Source: Methylococcaceae bacterium (lineage in GTDB: Bacteria; Pseudomonadota; Gammaproteobacteria; Methylococcales; Methylomonadaceae). From it: 41,493 bases of DNA. The notes beneath the pieces were generated by a model. It did no database searches and had not been told where the DNA came from. It was given only the letters and a program-made list of their open reading frames with translations. The stretch lies in contig SXIP01000184.1 of assembly GCA_005772825.1 (NCBI GenBank), positions 1 to 41,493 on the forward strand, read 5' to 3'. Made by a program: the position numbers and the translations under genes. How positions within the stretch are numbered: the first letter of the stretch is position 1; each line of letters begins with the position of its first letter. Shown one piece after another: positions 6,912-15,805 of the stretch.

Positions 6912-8864
6912 TTAAAAATCAGAAAGCGATTTCGGCGGGATTGCAGCTCTTAACGCATTCACTATCGCCAGGACATCGATGATTTCCTGGGTCACGGCGC
7001 CGGCTACCGGTGTCAGATAACCCAATCCGGCAAACACCATGCCGATCACACTCAATGCCATGCCGCCGACCGCGCTTTGCAGGGCGATTTTGCGCATGCG
7101 CGCGCCGATATGAAAAAGCTCGTCGACTTTTAACAGTGAGCTGTCCATGATCACGGCGTCCGCCGATTCGCCGGTAATATCGCTATTCTGGCCAAAAGCG
7201 ATGCCGATGGTTGCTGCCGTCAGCGACGGCGCGTCATTGATGCCGTCGCCCAGAAATACGGTTTTTGCCGTTTGGGTTTCCTTGCGCACCAGCTCCAGTT
7301 TTTGCTCGGGACTCTGGCTAAAATACACATGCTTGATGCCAACCTTGTCGGCCAGATAGCGGACTTCCGATTCCCGGTCGCCGGATACCAGCATCACCTT
7401 GTCGAACAGGTGGTTAGGCTGCAAATGATTGATAAAGGATGAACTGTCGGTACGCACTTCATCGCGAAACTGCAAGGTTGCAGCGTAGACTTCATCAATC
7501 AGTACGATACATTCCAGGCCGCCCGTGAGCGGCGGCAAATCGGCATCAACCGTCGGGTGATGCTGTTCGACATAGTTCTTGCGGCTGGTAATCTGCACCA
7601 GCTTACCGGCCACCTGCCCTTTCAGCCCGTCACCCGGTAATTCGGTAATGTTGCTGACGCCTAACAAGGATAGCCCGCTATTTTCCGCCGCCTTGAGAAT
7701 GGCGCCCGATAGCGGATGCTTCGAATAGCGCTCCAGGCTGGCGATTAACGTCAATACGTCGTTCTCGTTGTGAGCCTTGCCCGGAATCAGCGCCGTTAAC
7801 GAGGGACGCCCGTAAGTTAAGGTACCGGTTTTATCAAAAATAGCCGTGCGACAAGTGCCGATCGTTTCCAGAATAGCCGGATTCTTGATGATGATTTCAC
7901 GCCGTGCGGCCAATGAAATGGAGCTAATAATGGTAACCGGTATACCGATCAGCAACGGACAGGGCGTAGCAATCACCAACACGGCCAGAAAACGTATGAC
8001 ATCACCGCTGACGGCCCAGGCAATCAGCGCAATGATGACCGCCAGAGGTGTATAAAACGCGCCCAATTGATCACCGAGACGCCTGATGTTCGGGCGATAT
8101 TGTTCGGAAGAGCGCATCACTTCCATAATTTTGGCATAGCGCGAATCGCCGGCCAGTTTATCGGCGCGAATCGTTAGCATACTATCGCCGTTAATCGCCC
8201 CGGACATTACCGGGGAACCGCTGGTTTTCGACATCATATACGGCTCGCCGGTCAGGTAGGATTCATCCATCGTACCGATGCCCTCCAACACAGTACCGTC
8301 AACCGGGCAAATTTCGTGCGGCAATATCAGCAAGGTATCGCCAATAACGACTTGTTCGGTACCAATATCGATCAGTACATCCGCTGATTTTCTATGCGCA
8401 ATCGACGGCATGCGCTTGGACAAGGCTTCAAGCACCGATGAGGCTTTGCGTACCGCGTAATGTTCCAGCACTACGCCGCCGGACAGCATTAACACCACCA
8501 GCGCCCCTGCCAGGTATTCATCGAGCAACACCGCCGTCACGATGGACAGACCGGCCAGCAAATCGGCGCCGAAATCACCGTGGAATAATTTTGCGATGAG
8601 CTGGTAAACCAACGGAATGCCGCCCAGTATTAATACGGCAAGCAACGGCAATTGCAACAAATGAACAGGAACGACCAGGCGTCCCTGATAGATGTCCGCG
8701 ACGCTTGAAGTCAGCAGTATGTTTAAATTCAGCGTATAAATTTCATCACTGAAATTGAGCGCAAATTTAAGCACCAAATAAGCACCGATACCGAGCAGGC
8801 TCAAAACGGCGATCCTGTTTTCGCCTGTTGAGAGAGGTGTTATTGATTGCTGTGATTTTGTCAT
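6912..8864 (-). CDS. P1B-type heavy-metal-translocating ATPase, no N-terminal metal-binding domain
   Basis: Integral membrane P-type ATPase of 650 residues that would export or import a transition metal. It shows TGE (about 205-207) in the actuator domain, TPCPLL (about 300-305) in the metal-conducting helix, the phosphorylated Asp at about 344 in DKTGTLT, the SKHPLS motif of P1B pumps, and GDGINDAP (about 545-552). It lacks an HMA or His-rich N-terminal domain. TPC in place of CPC or SPC points away from the usual Cu+ and Zn/Cd groups and towards the less studied TPC group, so the metal is not predictable. It follows the cytochrome b561 gene with about 32 nt between them, and the two are probably one operon. 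Confidence 0.92.
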   Translation of the reverse strand: MTKSQQSITPLSTGENRIAVLSLLGIGAYLVLKFALNFSDEIYTLNLNILLTSSVADIYQGRLVVPVHLLQLPLLAVLILGGIPLVYQLIAKLFHGDFGADLLAGLSIVTAVLLDEYLAGALVVLMLSGGVVLEHYAVRKASSVLEALSKRMPSIAHRKSADVLIDIGTEQVVIGDTLLILPHEICPVDGTVLEGIGTMDESYLTGEPYMMSKTSGSPVMSGAINGDSMLTIRADKLAGDSRYAKIMEVMRSSEQYRPNIRRLGDQLGAFYTPLAVIIALIAWAVSGDVIRFLAVLVIATPCPLLIGIPVTIISSISLAARREIIIKNPAILETIGTCRTAIFDKTGTLTYGRPSLTALIPGKAHNENDVLTLIASLERYSKHPLSGAILKAAENSGLSLLGVSNITELPGDGLKGQVAGKLVQITSRKNYVEQHHPTVDADLPPLTGGLECIVLIDEVYAATLQFRDEVRTDSSSFINHLQPNHLFDKVMLVSGDRESEVRYLADKVGIKHVYFSQSPEQKLELVRKETQTAKTVFLGDGINDAPSLTAATIGIAFGQNSDITGESADAVIMDSSLLKVDELFHIGARMRKIALQSAVGGMALSVIGMVFAGLGYLTPVAGAVTQEIIDVLAIVNALRAAIPPKSLSDF

Positions 8865-8896
8865 AAGGGCGCTTGTTCTAGTTTTAATTGCACAGA

Positions 8897-9463
8897 TTAT
8901 TTATCTTCAGATTTTTTATAGCCGTTCCACATCGCTTTTGCCAGGTTTTCACGATGAATATAGCTTTCCACGGCAACGCCGACAATATGAACAAAAACCA
9001 GCAACAGCGTAAAGTTGGCGAAAAATTCATGCACCTCTTCCCACAGTTCTTCATAAGAAGATCCAACCATCGCGGCCAGCGGCCCTGCCCCTTGATCCGC
9101 ACCATATACAGCAAAGCCGGTCAGGCAGGTCATTAACAGGCTGACCAGTAATAACAGAATCATTGCCGCTCCCGCCGGATTATGGCCGATGTAGCGCCTG
9201 GATTTTAAAGCGATTACCTCTTTCACATAATTGATGGATTGAATCGGGCTGCATAAAAAATTCGCAAACCGGGCATGCTCATTACCGACAAATCCCCAGA
9301 TCAACCGGAAAACCAGTAAAGCGGACACCAAGTAGCCGGCCCAAACATGAACCGTTAATAAATCATCTTCCGTCAGGTAAGCGACAAAGAAGCCGAGTAC
9401 CAACAACCAGTGAAAAATCCTGAGTGGAATATCCCAGACTTTAATTAAATTTTGCGTATTCAT
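8897..9463 (-). CDS. Cytochrome b561-family membrane protein (di-heme b-type)
   Basis: Four-helix membrane cytochrome of 188 residues. His residues suited to b-heme ligation lie in IFHWLL near the N-terminus, HVWAGYLV in the second helix, and EEVHEFFANF and FVHIVGVAVES in the last helices; the family passes electrons between quinol and periplasmic partners. I prefer the ATG at 9463 (MNTQNLIKVWD) because GAGGT lies 6 nt before it, whereas an ATG four codons upstream (9475) lacks a ribosome-binding site. The gene heads an operon with the metal ATPase, and a tandem operator with -10 box sits directly upstream. Cytochromes of this kind are often found beside PepSY proteins and two-component systems. 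Confidence 0.88.
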   Translation of the reverse strand: MNTQNLIKVWDIPLRIFHWLLVLGFFVAYLTEDDLLTVHVWAGYLVSALLVFRLIWGFVGNEHARFANFLCSPIQSINYVKEVIALKSRRYIGHNPAGAAMILLLLVSLLMTCLTGFAVYGADQGAGPLAAMVGSSYEELWEEVHEFFANFTLLLVFVHIVGVAVESYIHRENLAKAMWNGYKKSEDK

Positions 9464-9492
9464 TTTGTACCTCATTATTTGTGTCTAGCCAG

Positions 9493-9523
9493 ATTATCGC
9501 GTAAAACTGAAATAAAACTGAAA
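9493..9523 (-). promoter_or_regulatory. Tandem 11-bp operator with -10 box upstream of the cytochrome b561-ATPase operon
   Basis: On the minus strand two perfect copies of TTTCAGTTTTA (9513-9523 and 9502-9512) are followed after 3 nt by GATAAT (9493-9498), about 30 nt before the start codon. No -35 box is evident, which fits activation by a regulator bound at the -35 region. Confidence 0.65.
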
Positions 9524-10035
9524 AATCAAACATCTCACTTATCATTGAAGCACTGAATGCCGGGCTTTTTTGCGTTCAGAAGTTGGAAAGTTAAGCCTTG
9601 ACGGGTAACATAGTCCGGCTTTGCAAAAACGCCGCTATCCCGGTGCGGGCGATGAGCGGATCGCTATTCGGAAGCCGAAATACCTGCCGGGAGAACTGCC
9701 AAAATTCTGATTCACCACCATCTGCTGTAAACAACAATGACGTTATTAATACTACATAAACAGCCTGCCTGCTGAATATCCGTTGTATCCGGTAATTTTA
9801 TTGATAGTATGGTACAGCAATAGCGACATACCGAATCAGGCGTATCATGTCTTTCCAGACGGACAAGGGCATGAATTTCTTTAACTTACAAAGAGTCCGC
9901 CCCGATCATGAAAGTATTTTTAAAGATCAATCATGAGGCGGTAAACATCTTGACCCGGTGTACGAACAAACGCCATCGAGCGTAAATATAAACCACTGAC
10001 CTATTTCACCAATCATTTACAAGGTACATAACACT
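9524..10035. other. Intergenic stretch of about 510 bp
   Basis: The region lies between the divergent cytochrome b561 and PepSY-like genes. It holds only short open frames, the best being ATG 9847 to TGA 9936 (29 codons, starting MSFQTDKGMNFF), with no family recognised and only a weak upstream CAGGCG. I see no repeat or RNA gene. Confidence 0.4.
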
Positions 10036-10518
10036 ATGCGTAACTATTTTTTAAACCTGGGCTGTGTGATGCTGGCACTGTCATCAATGTCCGCTTATGC
10101 CGAAGTTCTCGGTAAAGACGGCATTCCTGCGGCCATAATCGATCAACTGTATAAAAAACATCCCAACGCACTGGATATTAGCGCAGAACAAAAAAAGCAT
10201 TTCGGCCAGGATTTATACGAAGTCTTCTTTAAAGAGAAGGAAGGCGATAGCAAACAAGTCGAGCTGTATAGACCGGACGGTCGTTTTTATATCAACGGCG
10301 CCATGACTGAAACATCCAAAACATCCAACGTCATGCCGTCTGCCGGTTACGACAGCCTGAACGCCGCGTTTAAAAACTATGACATTAAAGAAATGGTATT
10401 GGTGACCAATCCCAACGGATTGGGCGAAGAATACGACCTGACCGTTAACGCGTCTGGCGTTGACTGGAGCGTTTCGATAGACCGAACCGGCAACATCTAT
10501 TTTAAAGAACAAAAATAA
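10036..10518 (+). CDS. Small periplasmic PepSY-like protein
   Basis: Protein of 160 residues with a signal peptide (hydrophobic 8-20, cleavage probably after AYA at 22). The mature part of about 138 residues begins LGKDGIPAAIIDQLYKKHP and contains DLYEVFFKE, RPDGRFYINGA and a C-terminal DWSVSIDRTGNIYFKEQ. This alternation of an opening helix and beta-hairpins carrying DG or TGN turns resembles the PepSY-like (BLIP-like) periplasmic fold. No catalytic residue is apparent. An AAGGTA ribosome-binding site precedes the ATG. Its function is unknown; the family is common beside two-component systems and b-type cytochromes, as here. Confidence 0.7.
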   Translation: MRNYFLNLGCVMLALSSMSAYAEVLGKDGIPAAIIDQLYKKHPNALDISAEQKKHFGQDLYEVFFKEKEGDSKQVELYRPDGRFYINGAMTETSKTSNVMPSAGYDSLNAAFKNYDIKEMVLVTNPNGLGEEYDLTVNASGVDWSVSIDRTGNIYFKEQK

Positions 10519-10626
10519 CGCGAAGGTTGATGACTACCGGTTAATGTTTTTTTGCGACAACTGGAATCTCATGAAGACCGGTCAGTTACAGATTGACGCT
10601 GATGGTTGAATAGACTAGTCTTTGAC

Positions 10627-10685
10627 CGGCGTCGAAGCGTATCCAAACCGAATCTATCGTTAACGGTACGCTTCTCTTCGACGCC
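10627..10685. repeat. Long inverted repeat between two secreted-protein genes
   Basis: GGCGTCGAAGCGTA near 10628 is repeated in reverse complement at about 10667-10685 as TACGCTTCTCTTCGACGCC, the right arm carrying two extra bases. No T-run follows on either strand, so it is not a typical terminator. It may be a small palindromic insertion or an mRNA structure in the leader of the next gene. Confidence 0.55.
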
Positions 10686-10745
10686 GTTCCAGGCTCAGGC
10701 AATAACATGCCTTCACTCTCACACACTTTCAAGCAAGGTAATCAA

Positions 10746-11054
10746 ATGAAATACATCAGTCTATTAGGCCTTTGCTTAACATTCCTCCTTCCACAAATTA
10801 GCACAGGACAAGAGAAATTAACCGCAACGGCGCAAAATTATTATGGCTCCGAACAAGCAATTTCGATAGCGGACGCATCCGAAGACTCCGACTATAACAA
10901 TGGCAATCCGGTCGATGATTTTTCTATTAACAGTGAGGATAATTCGTCCGACCAAGACGCGCCAAATGACGATGGAGGGCAAGGTTTTGAAAACAATCAA
11001 TTTGATCAACCCGATCAAAGCACCGATGATTCTCAAGACATGCAACAAAATTAA
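10746..11054 (+). CDS. Small acidic secreted protein, unknown function
   Basis: Protein of 102 residues. A signal peptide is clear (MKYISLLGLCLTFLLPQISTG, cleavage near residue 21). The mature chain of about 80 residues is disordered-looking and very rich in Asp, Asn, Gln and Ser (for example NSEDNSSDQDAPNDDGG) with almost no aromatic residues in its second half. I chose the ATG at 10746 because AAGGTA lies 6 nt before it and the signal peptide starts there; a longer frame from 10707 adds residues without a ribosome-binding site. I recognise no family. The gene ends 18 nt from the convergent murJ. Confidence 0.6.
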   Translation: MKYISLLGLCLTFLLPQISTGQEKLTATAQNYYGSEQAISIADASEDSDYNNGNPVDDFSINSEDNSSDQDAPNDDGGQGFENNQFDQPDQSTDDSQDMQQN

Positions 11055-11072
11055 TCGTCTCACGCAGACCTT

Positions 11073-12629
11073 TTATTTGCTCCGCATGGCCGTCATATCG
11101 CGCAATCTTAAGCCGGCCAGTAGTAATGTCGCGGTATAAATCGCCATCCCGATACCTATCCACTTAAGCAGGTTAATAACCCGTTCAGTTGCGCTCCATG
11201 CATTCCACCACCGGGCATCAACAAGATAATGCAGGCTCAGGGACATGGCGGCACCCGCCAACAACACGCGAATAAAAAACAAAGGCCACCCGCTTGCCGG
11301 TTGATAAATATTTTCCCTCAGTAATTTTCTCAATAATAAGGCGGCATTAAAAAATGCGCCCAATGAAGTCGCCAAAGCCAGTCCGGCATGGGCCAAAGGG
11401 AAGACCAGAACGATATTTAAAACCAGACTGACCAGCATCGCATAAATACCATAGCGCACCGGCGTCTTCATATCCTGACGCGCGGTAAATCCGGGCACCA
11501 GCACTTTTATCAATATATAACCCAACAAACCGATTGCATAAGCCTTAAGGCTTAATCCCGCCAGATGCACATCGCTTATGCTGAATTCATTGTACTGAAA
11601 CAGCGTCGATAACATCGGTTCTGCGAGTAACAACAAGCCGATGGTTGCCGGCACTCCGACCAGAATGACCAGGCGCAAGCCCCAATCCAGAGTATTGGAA
11701 AAAGCGCTTGCATCATCTGACGCATGGTTTTTAGCCAAATTCGGCAAAATAACCGTGCCTAAAGCCAGTCCCAGAATACCCAGCGGAAACTCCACCAGAC
11801 GATCGGAATAATACAACCAGGACACGCTGCCGACCGCTAAAAACGATGCAATCAGGGTGTCCAGCAACAAATTGATTTGCGTCACTGAAACACTGAAAAT
11901 AGCCGGCAGCATCAGGCTTATAATGCGCCGGACACCGCTATCGTTAAAGCCGAGTCTTAATCTCGGCATTAGCCCGAGACGCATTAAAGCGGGAATCTGA
12001 AACAACACCTGCACAACACCGGCCGCAAACACCCCCCACGCCAGCGCCATCACCGGCTCGTTCATAAGCGGGGCAAGCCGGATTGCCGCAGCAATCATGC
12101 AGATATTCAGGAAGACCGGCGTTAAAGCGGGGACTGCAAACTTGCCGTGAGCATTTAATATCGCGCCGGCAAACGCTACCAGCGCTATAAATAGCAGATA
12201 CGGAAATGTAATTTGCAGCATCTGCACAGCCAGTTCATGTTGGGTGCCCTGCCATGCAAAACCGGGCGCCAACAACAAAATAAGTAGAGGCGCTGTCACG
12301 ATACCGATCAGCGTGAACAGCATTAACAGTAAGGCCAGAGTTCCTGCGGTTTTATCAATAAACAGTTTTAACGCCGCCTTACTGCCTTGCGCCTTGTAAT
12401 CAGCGAGTACCGGCACAAACGCATGCGCAAATGCGCCTTCTGCAAATAAACGCCGCAAAAAATTAGGGATTTTAAAGGCGACAAAAAACGCATCCGTCGC
12501 CAAATCAACACCAAAAATGCGTGCAATCAACATATCCCGTACAAAACCCAGGATACGTGAAATCAGGGTCATGCTACTGACAACCACTGTTGACTTAAAA
12601 AGCTGCCGACTCAACACCGCTCCTTTCAT
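11073..12629 (-). CDS. murJ: Lipid II flippase MurJ
   Basis: Polytopic inner-membrane protein of 518 residues, the usual length for MurJ/MviN, which flips lipid II across the membrane for peptidoglycan synthesis. Conserved features include SSMTLISRILGFVRDMLIARIFG near the N-terminus, followed by ATDAFFVAFKIPNFLRRLFAEGAFA, and some 14 hydrophobic helices. The start may be 15 nt further in, at TTG 12614, because AAAGGAG lies just before that codon and inside the longer reading; this would give MSRQLFKSTVVVSS. It is divergent from rpsT, the usual neighbour of murJ in gammaproteobacteria. Confidence 0.96.
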   Translation of the reverse strand: MKGAVLSRQLFKSTVVVSSMTLISRILGFVRDMLIARIFGVDLATDAFFVAFKIPNFLRRLFAEGAFAHAFVPVLADYKAQGSKAALKLFIDKTAGTLALLLMLFTLIGIVTAPLLILLLAPGFAWQGTQHELAVQMLQITFPYLLFIALVAFAGAILNAHGKFAVPALTPVFLNICMIAAAIRLAPLMNEPVMALAWGVFAAGVVQVLFQIPALMRLGLMPRLRLGFNDSGVRRIISLMLPAIFSVSVTQINLLLDTLIASFLAVGSVSWLYYSDRLVEFPLGILGLALGTVILPNLAKNHASDDASAFSNTLDWGLRLVILVGVPATIGLLLLAEPMLSTLFQYNEFSISDVHLAGLSLKAYAIGLLGYILIKVLVPGFTARQDMKTPVRYGIYAMLVSLVLNIVLVFPLAHAGLALATSLGAFFNAALLLRKLLRENIYQPASGWPLFFIRVLLAGAAMSLSLHYLVDARWWNAWSATERVINLLKWIGIGMAIYTATLLLAGLRLRDMTAMRSK

Positions 12630-12645
12630 TAACTCGTTAAATAGG

Positions 12646-12674
12646 TTGACAATAATAGCAGTTAAAAAGATAAT
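12646..12674 (+). promoter_or_regulatory. Sigma-70 promoter of rpsT
   Basis: TTGACA at 12646-12651 is separated by exactly 17 nt from GATAAT at 12669-12674. This is a near-consensus promoter about 40 nt upstream of the rpsT start codon. Confidence 0.85.
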
Positions 12675-12713
12675 ACGCGGCTAATTAACTCACTCAACAA
12701 TTTTCGAGACACT

Positions 12714-12977
12714 ATGGCTAATACAGCACAAGCTAAAAAGCGCGCGAAACAAGCGGAAAAAAGCCGTATTCGCAATGCAGGACAACGCAGCAACTTACGT
12801 ACCTTCATTAAAAAGATTATTGCAGCCGTAAACGCCGGCGATAAAGAAAAAGCGCAAGCAGCTTATAACACTGCTGTGCCTATTATCGATTCCGCAGTCA
12901 ATAAAGGCATTATTCATAAAAATAAAGCCTCGCGCAGCAAAAGCAGACTGAATTCAAAAGTGAAAGCGCTCGCTTGA
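12714..12977 (+). CDS. rpsT: 30S ribosomal protein S20
   Basis: Basic protein of 87 residues beginning MANTAQAKKRAKQAEKSRIRN, the characteristic S20 N-terminus, and carrying NKGIIHKNKASRSKSRLNSKVKAL at the C-terminus. It binds 16S rRNA in the small subunit. It is a single-gene unit with its own promoter (12646-12674) and terminator (12999-13027), divergent from murJ. In Escherichia coli S20 represses its own translation; nothing in the short leader here allows a judgement. Confidence 0.98.
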   Translation: MANTAQAKKRAKQAEKSRIRNAGQRSNLRTFIKKIIAAVNAGDKEKAQAAYNTAVPIIDSAVNKGIIHKNKASRSKSRLNSKVKALA

Positions 12978-12998
12978 ACGAGTAGTGACACTTCCCAT

Positions 12999-13027
12999 AA
13001 AAAAGCCGCTTAAATAGCGGCTTTTTT
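12999..13027 (+). terminator. Rho-independent terminator of rpsT
   Basis: The stem AAGCCGCT / AGCGGCTT with loop TAAAT is followed by TTTTT and lies about 22 nt past the rpsT stop. An A-tract on the other side lets it work in both directions. Confidence 0.9.
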
Positions 13028-13126
13028 ATGCTTGATGATTTCTGTTCCCATCCTAAGTCAAGCAGCCCGGAACGAAGCGATTAAACTCCGCCCCGGCTTT
13101 ATCGTACGCTTGACACCGATCTCCAA

Positions 13127-15070
13127 TTATTCAAATAATGCCACAATTTCCTCCCTGTTAATGACTTCTTTTTCCTGTAACAACTGGGCCAGCTTTTCCA
13201 ATACCGGCCTGTGTTCAGTGATAATTTTGCGCGCCCTATTCTCCCCGTCCTCAACGAGGGCCATAATTTCGGTATCGATCACACGCGCCGTTACATCACT
13301 GTAATTGCGATATTCAGACACTTCGGATTCCAAAAACTGCAGTTGCTGCCGTTTGCCGTAGGTCAACGGCCCGAGTTTTTTACTCATGCCCAGACTGCAA
13401 ACCATGTTGCGGGCAATGTCACTGGCTTTTTCCAGATCATTTTGCGCACCGGTTGAAATACTGCCCAGTGCAATCTCTTCAGCGATACGTCCGCCCAATA
13501 ATATAGCAATTTGATCTTTAAGCTCATCCTCAGTAGACAGGAACTTTTCCTCTACAGGCAACTGTAAAGTAAAGCCCAAGGCGGACACTCCCCGGGGAAT
13601 GATGGAAATTTTATGCACCGGCTGTCCGGTCGGCACATGTTCGGCAACCATCGCGTGCCCGGCTTCGTGGTAAGCGACCCGACGTTTTTCTTCAGGATTT
13701 AATACCCGGTTTTTCTTTTCGGGTCCGGCCAATATACGATCGATAGCGGCTTCAAAGTCTTCCATTTCAACTTTAGTATGACCGACGCGCGTCGCTATAA
13801 TCGCCGCTTCATTAGCGATATTGGCAAGATCGGCCCCGACCAGCCCCGGCGTACGCTTGGCGATTACCGATATATCGATATTGCCGGCCATGGTCAGCTT
13901 TTTGGTATGCAGTTTAAGAATCTCGATACGGTCTTGCAGATCGGGTTTATCGACCACAATCTGACGATCAAAACGACCCGAGCGTAGCAAAGCCTTATCA
14001 AGCACTTCGGGACGATTGGTCGCCGCCATCACCACCACGCCAACCGACGTATCGAACCCGTCCATTTCGGTCAGCAATTGATTTAATGTCTGTTCCCGCT
14101 CGTCATGCCCACCCATCATGACCGGCCCGCCGCGGGTACGCCCAATCGCATCCAGTTCATCGACAAATATGATACAGGGCGCTTTGTTGCGCGCCTGTTC
14201 GAATAACTCCCGAACCCTGGCGGCGCCGACACCGACAAACAGCTCGATAAATTCCGAACCGCTGATATTGAAAAACGGCACCTGCGCTTCGCCGGAAACG
14301 GCGCGCGCCAACAAGGTTTTTCCGGTTCCCGGTTGCCCTACCAACAGCACACCTTTCGGCATGCGCCCCCCTAACTTCTGGATTTTTTCAGGCGACTTTA
14401 AAAAATCGATAGATTCTTTAAGCTCCTGCTTCGCGCTATCGGCACCCGCCACATCGGCAAAGGTAATTTTGCTTTGGGTATCCTGATGAATGCGCACCTT
14501 GTTGCCCAAATTGAGAAACGACTGCGCCCCGGCCGCCGTCCGGCGCATAAACCATGAGCCTATAAACATGAAGATCAGGATAGGAATGACCCAGTTGAAA
14601 AAAATATTGCTTAACCAGCTCTCGCTGCTTCTAACGACAAACTCAACCTTATTCTCCTCCAACATTTTCGCAAGATCGGTTTGCGGCAGAGGTATGGTCA
14701 TAAAATGTCGGGGTAATTCCTTTGGATCGTCGGATTTGAGAACGCCGGTGATAAAGCGTTCCGTCACGATGGCCTTGTCAACCTTGGCTTCTTTCACATA
14801 TTTAAGAAACTGGCTATAAGGAATTTCATCGCGCTGTACTTCCCGAACACCATTGAACCACAGCATGATCAGGACGATTATCAAGCTTATATAAATAATA
14901 TTTTTTTGTTTGCCGCTAAGCGCGGTTTTATCTGATGGCTTGTTGATTTCAAGATCGGGATCGGATTTGGATAAATAACCCAACCCCGCCATGAAAACTT
15001 TTTTCATGGCGGCGTAGACAGTAAGCAATAACTTTATAAAGAACTGAACTAAATTGTTTAGCGTATCCAT
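13127..15070 (-). CDS. ftsH: ATP-dependent zinc metalloprotease FtsH, with N-terminal extension
   Basis: Membrane-anchored AAA+ protease of 647 residues. TM segments lie at about 57-72 and 157-175 on either side of a periplasmic domain. The ATPase has Walker A GQPGTGKT (245-252), Walker [12 protein letters not shown] (300-310) and the second region of homology ([20 protein letters not shown]). The zinc site is HEAGH (468-472) with a downstream Asp in the family's third-ligand region. About 50 extra residues precede the first normal TM helix and contain another hydrophobic stretch ([18 protein letters not shown]). GAGGA in front of the ATG at 15070 supports this long start. It is not next to rlmE or folP, so it may be a second ftsH copy. 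Confidence 0.94.
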   Translation of the reverse strand: MDTLNNLVQFFIKLLLTVYAAMKKVFMAGLGYLSKSDPDLEINKPSDKTALSGKQKNIIYISLIIVLIMLWFNGVREVQRDEIPYSQFLKYVKEAKVDKAIVTERFITGVLKSDDPKELPRHFMTIPLPQTDLAKMLEENKVEFVVRSSESWLSNIFFNWVIPILIFMFIGSWFMRRTAAGAQSFLNLGNKVRIHQDTQSKITFADVAGADSAKQELKESIDFLKSPEKIQKLGGRMPKGVLLVGQPGTGKTLLARAVSGEAQVPFFNISGSEFIELFVGVGAARVRELFEQARNKAPCIIFVDELDAIGRTRGGPVMMGGHDEREQTLNQLLTEMDGFDTSVGVVVMAATNRPEVLDKALLRSGRFDRQIVVDKPDLQDRIEILKLHTKKLTMAGNIDISVIAKRTPGLVGADLANIANEAAIIATRVGHTKVEMEDFEAAIDRILAGPEKKNRVLNPEEKRRVAYHEAGHAMVAEHVPTGQPVHKISIIPRGVSALGFTLQLPVEEKFLSTEDELKDQIAILLGGRIAEEIALGSISTGAQNDLEKASDIARNMVCSLGMSKKLGPLTYGKRQQLQFLESEVSEYRNYSDVTARVIDTEIMALVEDGENRARKIITEHRPVLEKLAQLLQEKEVINREEIVALFE

Positions 15071-15310
15071 TATCTATATTCCTCGTACAGGTCATGCCGC
15101 CTCGCTTGAAAGCATCATTTGTTAGTAAACAAAAACAAATTGCTTGGCGGCTGATGGTTTTATTATTACCTTCGATTAAGATTAGACAAGCATTAAAATC
15201 GCTCTGCAACTCGAATGCCCGGTTTATGCCGGCTCATACTGATATGCACAACACACCTGAATAGTACACCTCATATAGCAGTTGTGCTGACAAAGTCAAT
15301 CATTAAGGCC

Positions 15311-15511
15311 TCACTTGATTTCCAGCAACCAATAGGCGCACTGTTCCCTGACTTCACTTTCCGCCTTAAGCCAGTCCTCTACGTCATGACCAGCTGTAAA
15401 GCCTCTTTTCTCAGCTTTATAATACGCACGTTCTGCAACCATTTGCCGGAACTTGTCCGATTCTATGACGCCGATGTGAGAACTTTGTGACGAGCTATAT
15501 TCAGTTTCCAT
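15311..15511 (-). CDS. DUF2934 family small protein
   Basis: Protein of 66 residues. The core RQMVAERAYYKAEKRGF followed by HDVEDWLKAESEV is the signature of the DUF2934 family, small soluble proteins of unknown function common in proteobacteria. I chose the ATG at 15511 (METEYSSSQSS) because a strong GGAGGAG ribosome-binding site lies directly before it; an upstream ATG at 15577 has none. The gene stands alone between ftsH and the rpsF operon. Confidence 0.82.
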   Translation of the reverse strand: METEYSSSQSSHIGVIESDKFRQMVAERAYYKAEKRGFTAGHDVEDWLKAESEVREQCAYWLLEIK

Positions 15512-15692
15512 ATCTCCTCCTACTAAATAGTTTTTATAGCGTGAAGAAATATTCTTCAACCTGCATTTTATAGACAAAAAGATCAGAAAAACAATACGTA
15601 TGAATACCTAGTCCAAAGGAAAAGCCATCACTGCCTTATTTGAATTCAAAGATCTCAATAGCCGTTACACCGAACGTAAAGCAGACGTTTCT

Positions 15693-15720
15693 TTTCAATA
15701 CCCGGAAAAGACTTTATAAT
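15693..15720 (+). promoter_or_regulatory. Sigma-70 promoter of the rpsF operon
   Basis: A perfect TATAAT (15715-15720) is preceded after 16 nt by TTTCAA (15693-15698). This would give a leader of roughly 80 nt before rpsF. Confidence 0.7.
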
Positions 15721-15744
15721 GCGCGGTTCTATGGGGCATCCTGC

Positions 15745-15800
15745 TCCTCCTTGCTTTACCCTCTTTAAAGACAGAGAGGGGAGGCTCTAACCGAAAGGAA
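15745..15800 (+). promoter_or_regulatory. Structured leader of rpsF, possible S6:S18 autoregulatory site
   Basis: In the rpsF leader CCCTCT (15759-15764) can pair with AGAGGG (15775-15780), extended by flanking CTCC/GGAG, and CCGAAAGGA follows just before the start codon. Many bacteria have an rpsF leader RNA bound by the S6:S18 complex. The position fits, but I cannot match the full consensus by eye. Confidence 0.35.
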
Positions 15801-15805
15801 AAATA

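Noticed and set aside
9502-9523. CpxR-type box (GTAAA-N5-GTAAA) reading of the tandem operator
   Set aside because: The GTAAA half-sites have the wrong spacing, whereas the 11-bp TTTCAG periodicity is exact and recurs at 6765-6786.
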